Shown here: positions 37,200-44,157 of the stretch, one piece after another | How positions within the stretch are numbered: position 1 is the first letter of the stretch | Layout: every line of letters begins with the position of its first letter | DNA from: Sphingomonas edaphi | GTDB taxonomy: Bacteria > Pseudomonadota > Alphaproteobacteria > Sphingomonadales > Sphingomonadaceae | DNA: 64,000 bases | Direction: 5' to 3' | Assembly: GCF_003583725.1 (NCBI RefSeq) | Contig: NZ_QXTF01000001.1 | Location: 1,116,001-1,180,000 of the forward strand | Program-made: the position numbers and the translations under genes | Notes under the pieces: generated by a model | What the model was told of the DNA's origin: nothing | Database searches by the model: none | Seen by the model: the letters and a program-made list of their open reading frames with translations, nothing else

Positions 37200-38174
37200 T
37201 TAACCCTGATAGGCGGGCTTTAGCTTAAAGGCCGGTTGAACGGCAGGCCGAAGCATAAACTCGGTATTGTTCGGCTGGCGATTTTCCCGAGCTGGCTTTT
37301 CAGCCGATGGCTTGGGAGCTTGACCCGTCGCTTGCGCGGCGCGGCGTTCCTGCTGGTCGAAGAAGCTTGCCCGACGCAGGCGGTTCTTGAGTGACAGCGA
37401 GGGGTTGTCCGGCGTTGGCCCGCGATAGGCGGCGTGAACGTGGCGCCCGTAGCGCGACAGGTCGAAGCCGGCCGGAAGCGCGGTCACGGGTGCTCCGTGG
37501 ATCACCGCGGCAGGCGAAGGCTCAGGAGCACGAGCGAAGGCGGGTTCAGGGGAGGAAACAGGGTCGCTGTAAGCGACCGGTTGGTCGCCTACCCATTCGT
37601 CATCGCCATAGATTCCCTCATCTTCGGCGCGACGCTTGCGGCGACGCACCGCCATTCCGGCACCGGCAAGGGCGAGGATGCCGAGACCGGCAGCACCGGC
37701 AATCGGCAGCGCGTTCTCGAGAGCGTCGTTGGCGGCAACTCCCGCCGGTTCCGTCGGTGTCGGTGCAATGGGCTCGGCGACGGGAATCGCGGCCTCAACC
37801 GGCAGAGGAGCCTCGATCGCAGCGCCGGCCGCGGGCGCCGGCGCAGCGGCGGTCGGCGCAGCCGCTACCGGCGCAGTGGGGGCGCTGGACGTTGGTCGAT
37901 TTGCCGTCGAACGAACGGGTTTCGCGGCAACTTTGCGGACGGGCTTTTCAGCAGGGGCAGCGGGGCTGGCTTCGGTTGTCGCCGATTCGACTGCAGACAT
38001 GGGCGCCGTTGCCGGTTGCGCGGCGAGCGGATCGGTGGTCGTCACCGGTTCCGGCGCGGTTTCTACGACCGGTTCGGTCGTCGTAACTTCCTGCGCTAGG
38101 GCCGGGGTTGAAGTTGCGGCCAGGACTGCGGCAATCGCCGTCATCGCCGTACGAGCTTGGTTATTCCGTGTCAT
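37200..38174 (-). CDS. Ala/Pro-rich membrane protein with one helix
   Basis: The 324-residue protein has a signal-like N-terminus and a low-complexity Ala/Pro/Thr/Val segment (residues 30-150). One membrane helix ('LPIAGAAGLGILALAGAG') is followed by a basic stop-transfer 'AVRRRKRRAEDEG' and a polar cytoplasmic-looking tail with 'RYGRHVHAAYRGPTPDNPSL'. The architecture is a periplasmic spacer attached to a membrane anchor. The low-complexity part makes family assignment impossible. The start at 38174 is the first ATG near a reasonable signal sequence. Confidence 0.68.
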   Translation of the reverse strand: MTRNNQARTAMTAIAAVLAATSTPALAQEVTTTEPVVETAPEPVTTTDPLAAQPATAPMSAVESATTEASPAAPAEKPVRKVAAKPVRSTANRPTSSAPTAPVAAAPTAAAPAPAAGAAIEAPLPVEAAIPVAEPIAPTPTEPAGVAANDALENALPIAGAAGLGILALAGAGMAVRRRKRRAEDEGIYGDDEWVGDQPVAYSDPVSSPEPAFARAPEPSPAAVIHGAPVTALPAGFDLSRYGRHVHAAYRGPTPDNPSLSLKNRLRRASFFDQQERRAAQATGQAPKPSAEKPARENRQPNNTEFMLRPAVQPAFKLKPAYQG

Positions 38175-38282
38175 GGCAAACCAAACCCGCACAATTCCCA
38201 AACGGGTTCATGGTTTCCGACCAGCGGTGCCATGACAGGGACGAAATGACCAAACTCAGCCGGTCGCTAACTTACTGAATTA

Positions 38283-38305
38283 GGCGCGTTTTCCTCTTAC
38301 GCGCC
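38283..38305 (-). terminator. Hairpin after the BTLCP-like gene
   Basis: GGCGCG and CGCGCC (6 bp, perfect) flank an 11-base loop about 27 bases past the stop of the minus-strand gene ending at 38332. No clear T-run follows, so it may be a weak terminator or an mRNA-stabilising hairpin. Confidence 0.4.
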
Positions 38306-38331
38306 GCTGGTGGAGACCTGCAGCGGCTTGG

Positions 38332-39081
38332 TTAGCGCGCCTGTTTGGTGACCGATGCCGATGCAACCTTGCCGCCGACGCGGCGGCCGTGAATCCAGCT
38401 CATTCCTTGGCCAAGCGTCATGATTGGCGTGAAGCGCGCATTCTGGCTCGCGGGAATGACATCCTTCGCCTGGTCGTCGAGCGCGAAGAACCCGGACGCG
38501 GTTCGAGCCAGCAGTAGGATATGAGCGCCACGCTTATTGTCGCGTCCGACGCTTAGGTAGAGATCTTTGGGGTTAAATCCGGCTGCTTTGAGAACCTGCA
38601 TCTTCACGATGGCGATATCCTCGGCGTCGCCGGTACCACGCCTTAAAGTTTCGCCCGCATTGGCCCAGAAGTCGGCGACGCCCATATTATCGAGATCATG
38701 AGCCCAATGAACGCTCTGATTCACGGCAGCCTGGATCATCCGCAGCTTCGACACGGGATCGAGGCCGGCGGCCCCCGCCGCCAGCCTCTGGACCAGCGGG
38801 TCCCTCGCGTCCGTAGACGATACCCGCCGGAACCGCGCATCGTAGAAGGTGACGCCGGCATTGAGCGCTACCGTGCCGAAGACGTTGGGATTTTCCGGCC
38901 TCGACAGGATCAGCGGATGCGATACTCGCTGCGCCGGGCGTGCGGATCGATCGATAATGAGCGGATGGGAAGATTTGGAAATGGTGGGGCTGGCCGCGGC
39001 CTCGCCTGCCCCCGCAAGTGCGGGAGCCGCGGCCATCGTACAGGCGCCGGCAATCACCGTCTTGATCAGCATTTTGGCCAT
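38332..39081 (-). CDS. Transglutaminase-like (BTLCP) protein lacking catalytic Cys
   Basis: The 249-residue protein has a signal peptide and the bacterial transglutaminase-like Cys peptidase (PF06035) domain, seen in 'IQAAVNQSVHWAHDLDNMG' and 'DFWANAGETLRRGTGDAED'. Active family members have GDCED at the last site; here it is GDAED, with Ala153 coded by GCC. The His (His187, 'RGAHILLL') and Asp (Asp202) positions remain. It is therefore likely an inactive pseudo-enzyme, perhaps a binding protein. In related species such proteins act on adhesins such as LapA through c-di-GMP signalling, but none is nearby. Confidence 0.82.
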   Translation of the reverse strand: MAKMLIKTVIAGACTMAAAPALAGAGEAAASPTISKSSHPLIIDRSARPAQRVSHPLILSRPENPNVFGTVALNAGVTFYDARFRRVSSTDARDPLVQRLAAGAAGLDPVSKLRMIQAAVNQSVHWAHDLDNMGVADFWANAGETLRRGTGDAEDIAIVKMQVLKAAGFNPKDLYLSVGRDNKRGAHILLLARTASGFFALDDQAKDVIPASQNARFTPIMTLGQGMSWIHGRRVGGKVASASVTKQAR

Positions 39082-39207
39082 GGATTCACCCCTTCCCTGC
39101 CGTGCAGCAGAAAGAGTGACTCCAACTTCCCGTTAACGGAAGAGGTTAACGCTAGCTCATAAAATTAACCCGTTAAATGTGTCGGGTAGGCAACGTAACG
39201 AATACTG

Positions 39208-39735
39208 CTAACGCTTGAGCGCCTTCACTGCGGAAAGCGTTTTGGCCACATGGTCCTTCCAATTGAGGTCGGAATGAACCATTATGATTCGGCCGTCCGC
39301 GGCGATTACATAGCTAGTCCGATCGCTGAGTTCGGGCTTCGCCTTCAGGGCCACATCGTAAGCACGAATCGTCGCCGCGGTGGCCGTGGCGACGGGAAAA
39401 GCGCTTCGGCATCCCTCGGTCGAAAAGCGTTTCAATGTTGCTAAGTCGTCGGCGCTCATGCCGATCACGCGCGCGCCAGCCGCGCGAAATTGGGGCATCG
39501 CGTCAGCAAAGGCCTTGGCTTCCAAAGTACAACCTTCTGTGAAGGCCTTGGGATAGAAATACAGCACGACTGGTCCGTGGCGAAGCTGTTCGGCCAAGTG
39601 CAGCTTGAACGGCTTTCCGCCCAGTGCGCCCATCGTCCGGAAGTCGGGCGCTTTGGCGCCGACCGGCAAGGCTGCGGCCAAAGGCTGGGTGAACACAGCA
39701 GCCGCGAAAGCGACAAGGAAATGGGCGTGGCGCAT
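39208..39735 (-). CDS. Exported PrxQ/BCP-type peroxiredoxin
   Basis: The 175-residue protein has a signal peptide (cleavage near 'PLAAALP'), so it probably works in the periplasm. The peroxidatic motif is 'YPKAFTEGC' with Cys69 (PxxxTxxC), and a possible resolving Cys is Cys109 in 'STEGCRSAFP'. PrxQ enzymes with the resolving Cys five residues later are different, so this is an atypical spacing. It reduces peroxides at the expense of thiols. Confidence 0.86.
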   Translation of the reverse strand: MRHAHFLVAFAAAVFTQPLAAALPVGAKAPDFRTMGALGGKPFKLHLAEQLRHGPVVLYFYPKAFTEGCTLEAKAFADAMPQFRAAGARVIGMSADDLATLKRFSTEGCRSAFPVATATAATIRAYDVALKAKPELSDRTSYVIAADGRIIMVHSDLNWKDHVAKTLSAVKALKR

Positions 39736-39785
39736 CGGTTCGACTCCCGCGAAAGCCTGATGCTAATCGCGCCCTTGCGGCTTGG

Positions 39786-40259
39786 CTAGCACTCGTCGGG
39801 GAAGCTGGCGCGCTCGGGGTGGCGTGGGTGGAGCGTCCGGAAGAAGGCGAAGGCAGGCTTGAGGTCGGCCTCCACGTCTCCTGTCGGGTGAATAACAGGC
39901 CCGATCACCCCTCGCTTTAATAGATAATCGGGTCCTGCACAGACTATCGGCACATTGGCCTTCAGCGCGATCTGATAGAAGCCTGTGCGCCACTTGGTCG
40001 TTGCCGACCGCGTCCCTTCCGGCGCGATGACCAAGACGAAATCGTCATGCGAGGTGAATTGGGCGACGATCTGGCTGACCATGTCCTGTGGCGAGCTTCG
40101 GTTGACGGGCACCCCGCCTAGCGCGCGCATGAATCCGCCCATCGGCCATTTGAACAGGCTGTGCTTACCGATGAATCGCACTTGCCGCCCCAGAGCGGCG
40201 ACGGTGCCGAGAAAAACGAGGAAATCCCAGTTGGAGGTATGGGACGCGCCCATGATCAC
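39786..40259 (-). CDS. Lysophospholipid acyltransferase family protein, start unclear
   Basis: The translated frame contains the acyltransferase motif 'SHTSNWDF' (HxxxxD) and 'VIAPEGTRS' (the EGTR block), 'GVPVNRSS', and 'FYQIALKANVPIVCAG'. It transfers acyl groups to lysophospholipids. The GTG at 40259 is the first canonical start, yet the homologous region continues upstream in frame ('FLERVIRGLLIAWYDWQGW', 'PPYPKFVIMGASH') to near 40367 with no ATG, GTG or TTG. Initiation from CTG (40349) or ATC (40367), or a sequence error, is possible. It probably belongs to the PspC operon. Confidence 0.8.
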   Translation of the reverse strand: MIMGASHTSNWDFLVFLGTVAALGRQVRFIGKHSLFKWPMGGFMRALGGVPVNRSSPQDMVSQIVAQFTSHDDFVLVIAPEGTRSATTKWRTGFYQIALKANVPIVCAGPDYLLKRGVIGPVIHPTGDVEADLKPAFAFFRTLHPRHPERASFPDEC

Positions 40260-40377
40260 AAATTTCGGATAGGGCGGGAATTCGCCCGCGGGCTTCCATC
40301 CCTGCCAATCATACCAAGCGATCAGCAGGCCCCGAATGACGCGCTCCAGGAAATTGAGTCGCTCGATCCGGATCCGC

Positions 40378-40530
40378 CTAACGAAGGACCGAGCCGATGA
40401 TCCAAACCGCGGACATGGCGATCACGATCAGGAGGAGGGAGAAGCCGAGCACGTAGCGCACCCCCTGCGCTTTCACGCCGCCGGTGGCTTCGGTTTCGTT
40501 GAGATGAACTTCGTCGCCTTGCCGTTCCAT
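40378..40530 (-). CDS. 50-residue single-pass membrane peptide
   Basis: A 50-codon frame begins MERQGDEVHLNETEATGG and has one hydrophobic helix ('VLGFSLLLIVIAMSAVWIIG') near the end. It is not in an overlapping frame of any larger gene. It follows pspC in the same operon and ends in the region where the acyltransferase homology starts (the coding region of the acyltransferase extends into its stop). It is a small membrane protein of unknown function. Confidence 0.7.
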   Translation of the reverse strand: MERQGDEVHLNETEATGGVKAQGVRYVLGFSLLLIVIAMSAVWIIGSVLR

Positions 40531-40623
40531 CGCCGTTCTCCCGCGTCGATGGAAGGAATCTTGCCACAGGCGGCGGCCGAAAAACAGTCGTTATCCGGCC
40601 GGGGGCAGTCTGGCCGCCCCGCC

Positions 40624-40812
40624 TTAGCGGTCGTCGGCGGCCAGCCAGCCAGTCAGGATGTAGAAAAGAATCGCAATCGGGCCGGTCATCAGCGTGAGCG
40701 CTATAACGCCCAAGCGGACGATGAGAACATCGAGGCCTAGCCAATCCGAGAGGCCGGCACACACGCCCATGACCTTGGCCTTGGCGGGGTTAAGAACGAA
40801 GCGACCATTCAT
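40624..40812 (-). CDS. pspC: PspC-domain membrane protein
   Basis: The 62-residue protein is almost entirely a PspC domain: 'NPAKAKVMGVCAGLSDWLGL' and two hydrophobic stretches 'VLIVRLGVIALTLM' and 'IAILFYILTGWLA'. PspC acts in phage-shock responses to inner-membrane damage. The ATG at 40812 has AAGGGA upstream. It is shorter than typical PspC proteins. It follows a 35-residue peptide gene and a sigma-54-type promoter, and no pspA or pspB gene lies next to it. Confidence 0.88.
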   Translation of the reverse strand: MNGRFVLNPAKAKVMGVCAGLSDWLGLDVLIVRLGVIALTLMTGPIAILFYILTGWLAADDR

Positions 40813-40840
40813 GGTCTTGTTTCCCTTGACGCGAGTTGGT

Positions 40841-40948
40841 TCAGGCGATCGGCAGCGAAGCAGCGGCCGAAACGAACAGAAGCGAAGTGATGAAGGCACC
40901 GGCGAGGCTGGCTGCGAGCTGGCGGCTGTCAACGAACGAGAAGGTCAT
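40841..40948 (-). CDS. 35-residue hydrophobic peptide
   Basis: The ATG at 40948 has AAGGGAG 7-10 bases upstream, and the frame reads MTFSFVDSRQLAASLAGAF then 'ITSLLFVSAAASLPIA' and stop. It forms one hydrophobic helix. It is the first gene of the operon driven by the sigma-54-like promoter, with a hairpin at the 5' end of its leader. Small hydrophobic peptides are often stress effectors, but its function is unknown. Confidence 0.7.
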   Translation of the reverse strand: MTFSFVDSRQLAASLAGAFITSLLFVSAAASLPIA

Positions 40949-40965
40949 TTTTAATCTCCCTTTTT

Positions 40966-40983
40966 GAGCCCGTCATTGGGCTC
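40966..40983 (-). promoter_or_regulatory. Hairpin at predicted 5' end of the PspC operon mRNA
   Basis: GAGCCC-AATGAC-GGGCTC (6-bp perfect stem) would begin one base after the predicted start of transcription (about 40984). It is immediately followed by the A-rich leader and the AAGGGAG ribosome-binding site. A stem at the extreme 5' end commonly protects mRNA. Its position is calculated from the -12 element. Confidence 0.55.
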
Positions 40984-40994
40984 GAAACATACTT

Positions 40995-41010
40995 TGCAGG
41001 GAGCGTGCCA
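40995..41010 (-). promoter_or_regulatory. Sigma-54 (RpoN) -24/-12 promoter
   Basis: On the minus strand the sequence TGGCACGCTCCCTGCA matches the consensus TGGCACG-N4-TTGCW at every position except one T. The GG and GC elements are ten bases apart, as required. It lies 47 bases upstream of the first ATG of the PspC operon. Phage-shock operons are classically sigma-54 dependent, so sequence and content agree. Confidence 0.8.
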
Positions 41011-41011
41011 A

Positions 41012-41096
41012 TTGAAAAAATGCATTGTTTTTCAACGCGCCAGGCTTCGGCGTGGGAAATTCCGCGTGATTTTATGCCGAAGTGTTGGGAATTTCC
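41012..41096. promoter_or_regulatory. Inverted repeats upstream of the sigma-54 promoter
   Basis: Three dyads lie upstream of the -24 box. TTGAAAAA/TTTTTCAA (41012-41035, perfect, 8-base spacer) abuts the promoter. CTTCGGC (41045-41051) pairs with GCCGAAG (41076-41082). GGAAATTCC (41055-41063) pairs with GGAATTTCC (41088-41096). Relative to the start at 40984 the last two fall between about -61 and -112, a normal place for an enhancer-binding activator such as PspF. Confidence 0.55.
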
Positions 41097-41102
41097 GCCA
41101 AC

Positions 41103-41960
41103 CTATCCGTTGACGATGATGCCGCCGTTGGGATGGAGCACCTGCCCGGTCATGTAGCTGGCATCCTCACACGCGAGGAAAAGGAAGGCGGGGGCGACTT
41201 CGTTGGGCTGGCCGGGCCGACCCATCGGCGTATCCTTGCCGAAATCCGGGATTTCTTTCGCAGGTTTTCCGCCAAAGGGATTGAGCGGGGTCCAGATCGG
41301 CCCGGGAGCGACCGCATTTACGCGAATGCCGTCACCAACGAGATTGGCCGAGAGGGAGCGTGTGAATGCCGTGATTGCGCCCTTAGTTGCGGAATAGTCG
41401 AGTAGCTTCTCGCTGCCCTTGTACATGGTGACCGACGTGCAATTGATGATCGCCGCCCCCTTGTTCAGGTGCGGTCGGGCGGCCTGCACTAAGTAAAACA
41501 TGGAAAAAATGTTCGACTGAAAGGTCCGGCGAAGCTGGTCGTCGGTAATGTCGCGAATATCCTCGTCCGGATGCTGCTCGCCCGCATTGTTCACGACGAT
41601 GTCGAGACGCCCGAACGTGTCGATCACCTTCTGAACCGCCTTCGGCGCGAAGTCCGGATTGCCCAGATCGCCGGGAACCAGAATCGCCCGGCGCCCCTCG
41701 GCCTCGACGATCTTCTTCGTATTTTCCGCGTCTTCATGCTCACAGAGGTAGAATATGGCGATGTCGGCACCCTCGCGCGCATAGAGTGCGGCGACGGCAC
41801 GGCCGATGCCGCTGTCAGCGCCGGTGATGATCGCAACCTTGTCCTTCAGCCGGGCGGACCCGGCGTAGCGCGGTTGCCAGTCGGGCTTCGGATCCAGCTT
41901 GCCCTCCTCGCCGGGCAGAGCATCTTCGTGGATCATCGGCTCAACGTCGGTTTTTGCCAT
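41103..41960 (-). CDS. SDR-family oxidoreductase (glucose/YghA type)
   Basis: The 285-residue protein has the NAD(P) motif 'ITGADSGIGRAVA' (TGxxxGIG), 'VVNNAGEQHPDEDI', and the catalytic 'YSATKGAITAFT' (YxxxK). The N-terminal 40 residues ('LPGEEGKLDPKPDWQPRY') are of the type found in YghA/general stress SDRs. The substrate is not evident. Its stop lies just before the upstream region of the PspC operon, on the same strand. Confidence 0.92.
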   Translation of the reverse strand: MAKTDVEPMIHEDALPGEEGKLDPKPDWQPRYAGSARLKDKVAIITGADSGIGRAVAALYAREGADIAIFYLCEHEDAENTKKIVEAEGRRAILVPGDLGNPDFAPKAVQKVIDTFGRLDIVVNNAGEQHPDEDIRDITDDQLRRTFQSNIFSMFYLVQAARPHLNKGAAIINCTSVTMYKGSEKLLDYSATKGAITAFTRSLSANLVGDGIRVNAVAPGPIWTPLNPFGGKPAKEIPDFGKDTPMGRPGQPNEVAPAFLFLACEDASYMTGQVLHPNGGIIVNG

Positions 41961-41964
41961 GGGT

Positions 41965-42213
41965 TTAGCCCTGGCGGGTGTTGGCGGGCACCTTTATCCG
42001 CGGGGCGCGCTCGGCCGACGGCGCCTTGGCCGGACGGCATTCGGCGAGCAGCGTCGGGAAGTCGAAGTCGCTGTTGGCGGCAAGGGTCGACGTCGTCGCG
42101 GCCGCACAGGCCTGGCGACTTTCATAGCGCGTCGACATCGTAGCAACCGGCGTGCAGCCAGCCGACCCGTCGGCGCAGCCCATGATGGCAATGACGTAGA
42201 AACCCGGACCCAT
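41965..42213 (-). CDS. Small hypothetical protein with Cys
   Basis: The 82-residue product starts MGPGFYVIAIMGCADGSAGC (GGAGAG before the ATG at 42213) and carries four Cys in total, two in the motif 'GCADGSAGC', plus a C-terminal Pro/Arg-rich tail. The start is hydrophobic but lacks a classical signal peptide. It precedes the SDR gene by four bases, so they are probably co-transcribed. Function unknown. Confidence 0.65.
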   Translation of the reverse strand: MGPGFYVIAIMGCADGSAGCTPVATMSTRYESRQACAAATTSTLAANSDFDFPTLLAECRPAKAPSAERAPRIKVPANTRQG

Positions 42214-42242
42214 GTTCACTCTCCGCTAGGAACAGGGATCAT

Positions 42243-42300
42243 AACCGCCGGGAAATCCCGACGGTTCCAAACGGTTCGTCGTGAAACGGCATTTGTGCCG
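42243..42300 (-). terminator. Two hairpins following the sulfotransferase gene
   Basis: CGGCA/TGCCG (42287-42300) starts right after the stop codon, followed by TTTC on the minus strand. AACCG-CGGG / CCCG-CGGTT (42243-42266, with one mismatched base) forms a second stem before the next gene. One or both may terminate transcription or protect the mRNA. Confidence 0.45.
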
Positions 42301-42301
42301 C

Positions 42302-44083
42302 TCAGCCTTTGCCAGTTGATCTGTAGCCCAGTTGCCGCGCCCAGGAGTCAAGGGTCGGCAACACGGGGGCAAGTTGGTCCGCGTAGCGCTTCCACCGGCC
42401 GGAGGCGCGCTGGTGGATCGGCTGCATGACCTGGTCGTAGCTGGGGGTCGCAATCAGGTCGCGGCGGGCCGCCGTTCGCCGATGGTCGAGCAGTTCAGGC
42501 TGCCAGGACAATCCCAGCCAGTCGACGAGGGGCCGAAGCGTACCCTCAGTGTCGGCAACTAGGTCCTCATAAGCGATGTCATACACGTCAAGTTTGAGCT
42601 TGCGCCGGGCGCGGAACCACAGGGACAGGGCGACATCGTAAAAAGCCGCTGCGTCCCCGATATCCAGAAAGTTGGCCATCGCGTCGTTCAGTTGAAACGA
42701 TTGCAGATAGTTACTCAGAACCGCATCCGCGGGATGTCTCCGCGCAAAGATGAACTTTGCATCGGGGAAAAGGCGGTGAATGACCGGCGCTCCGGTCATG
42801 GCCAACGGAAGCTTGTCGACGACCAGCTTGTCGCCGCCGTCAGGCACGTGACGGCTCAATTCCTTGAAATAGGCCTGCCGGGCACGATCGATCCGTTCGG
42901 GGCTTTCGCGGTTAAGGTTTTCGAGGTCGCCGAGTTCCCTCGTCGCCGCGTCAAGCATCGGCTCTTCCTCCACCACCTCGACATCGGGATGGCCACGCAG
43001 GAATGTATCGAGCAGCGTGGTGCCGGACCTGGGGAAAGCCACCAGGAAGACGGGCGAGCGCCGCGACGACGGGGGCCCCTCCGTCCAGGCGGCTACCCAG
43101 TCGTCGGTTAGGGCGGCCTCGATCGCCTGCATCTTCGCGCGATGGTCGGCGGCGCGTCGGCGCCAGCCGTCCCGATCCTCCACGGACATAGAAGCTTCAG
43201 TCGCCGCAACGAACGCTCGCTGCGCATCGCCGGCCCGATCCGCCAGCGTGGCGACCAGCGTCGCGCGCCGGGCAGGATCGGCGGGGATGATGCTGGCTTC
43301 TGCAAGTTCGAGGGCCCTGTCCGTATCGCCCTTTCGCTTGGCGATGAGCGCCCGCGGATAATCGAGTTCCCGCTCGTCGAACCTGGCCATCTCTCCGTGC
43401 GCTATCAGCCGTTCAAGCTCTGGAGCGTCATTTTGCCGTTCCGCAAGGTCGACGAGTGAGAGCCATGAAGAGCGATCGCTGGGATCCGACTGAAGTAGCT
43501 CGCGGTTAATCGCCGCTCCTTCCTCGATGCGTCGATCGAGAAGCATCGCCGATGCACGCGCCCGATCACGATTCGGCGATGGCGGCAACTGGTCAAGGTG
43601 GAACAGCGCTCGCCGGGACTGATCGAGGGAGAAGAGCAAGGATATGATCTTCTCGCGCGCGGGCTGGTTGCCCTCGTCAAGCAGCAGCACCCTCTCCAAG
43701 GCTTCGGCTTCCTCACGAGCGTTTCCGGCCCGATGCGCCGCCTCGGCCCGCGTACGCCAGAGCAGCAGCAGCGCCTCCGGAGGAAGATTGTCTCCGCCAA
43801 ACGGCAACTCCAATGCCTCGGCCGCGCGATCGGCATCGATCAGGGCGCGCATCAAAGTCACGAGAACCGCCGGCTCGGCCGGACGAAGGGTGGCTGCGCG
43901 TTGAAGATAGTCGATCCCGCCGGTCAGGTCGCCCTGACGGCAACATGCGACACCCGCGATGTGCAGCAGCGAAAACTCTTCGCCGTCCGCCAGCGCCGCC
44001 TCCGCTACCTGCCGAGCAGAGGCGATGTCGCCCTTCTGGAACAGCATGGCGGCCTGGGCGGCGGGGTTGGGAACGCGGGTCAT
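42302..44083 (-). CDS. TPR-sulfotransferase fusion protein
   Basis: The 593-residue protein has an N-terminal TPR-rich half (residues 1-300, for example 'EFSLLHIAGVACCRQGDLTG') and a C-terminal sulfotransferase domain. The PAPS-binding loop reads 'FLVAFPRSGTTLLDTFLRGH' near residue 345, and later 'KFIFARRHPADAVLSNYLQS' supplies the 3'-phosphate site. It likely uses PAPS as donor; the acceptor is unknown. The start at 44083 is chosen because the longer frame crosses the divergent ABC gene. It lies next to the Atm1-type exporter on the opposite strand. Confidence 0.85.
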   Translation of the reverse strand: MTRVPNPAAQAAMLFQKGDIASARQVAEAALADGEEFSLLHIAGVACCRQGDLTGGIDYLQRAATLRPAEPAVLVTLMRALIDADRAAEALELPFGGDNLPPEALLLLWRTRAEAAHRAGNAREEAEALERVLLLDEGNQPAREKIISLLFSLDQSRRALFHLDQLPPSPNRDRARASAMLLDRRIEEGAAINRELLQSDPSDRSSWLSLVDLAERQNDAPELERLIAHGEMARFDERELDYPRALIAKRKGDTDRALELAEASIIPADPARRATLVATLADRAGDAQRAFVAATEASMSVEDRDGWRRRAADHRAKMQAIEAALTDDWVAAWTEGPPSSRRSPVFLVAFPRSGTTLLDTFLRGHPDVEVVEEEPMLDAATRELGDLENLNRESPERIDRARQAYFKELSRHVPDGGDKLVVDKLPLAMTGAPVIHRLFPDAKFIFARRHPADAVLSNYLQSFQLNDAMANFLDIGDAAAFYDVALSLWFRARRKLKLDVYDIAYEDLVADTEGTLRPLVDWLGLSWQPELLDHRRTAARRDLIATPSYDQVMQPIHQRASGRWKRYADQLAPVLPTLDSWARQLGYRSTGKG

Positions 44084-44157
44084 GGCTGGCTCTTCCCCTC
44101 CCTGCCCCGGAAGGTCAACATTGCACGAGCGCGCTTCGACACCTACCTCCTGAGCCC

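Noticed and set aside
40322-40762. 146-codon minus-strand ORF over the 50-aa gene and pspC
   Set aside because: It lies in another frame of the same strand as the small membrane peptide and PspC genes. Its composition (Arg, Pro, His) is that of a frame-shifted shadow.
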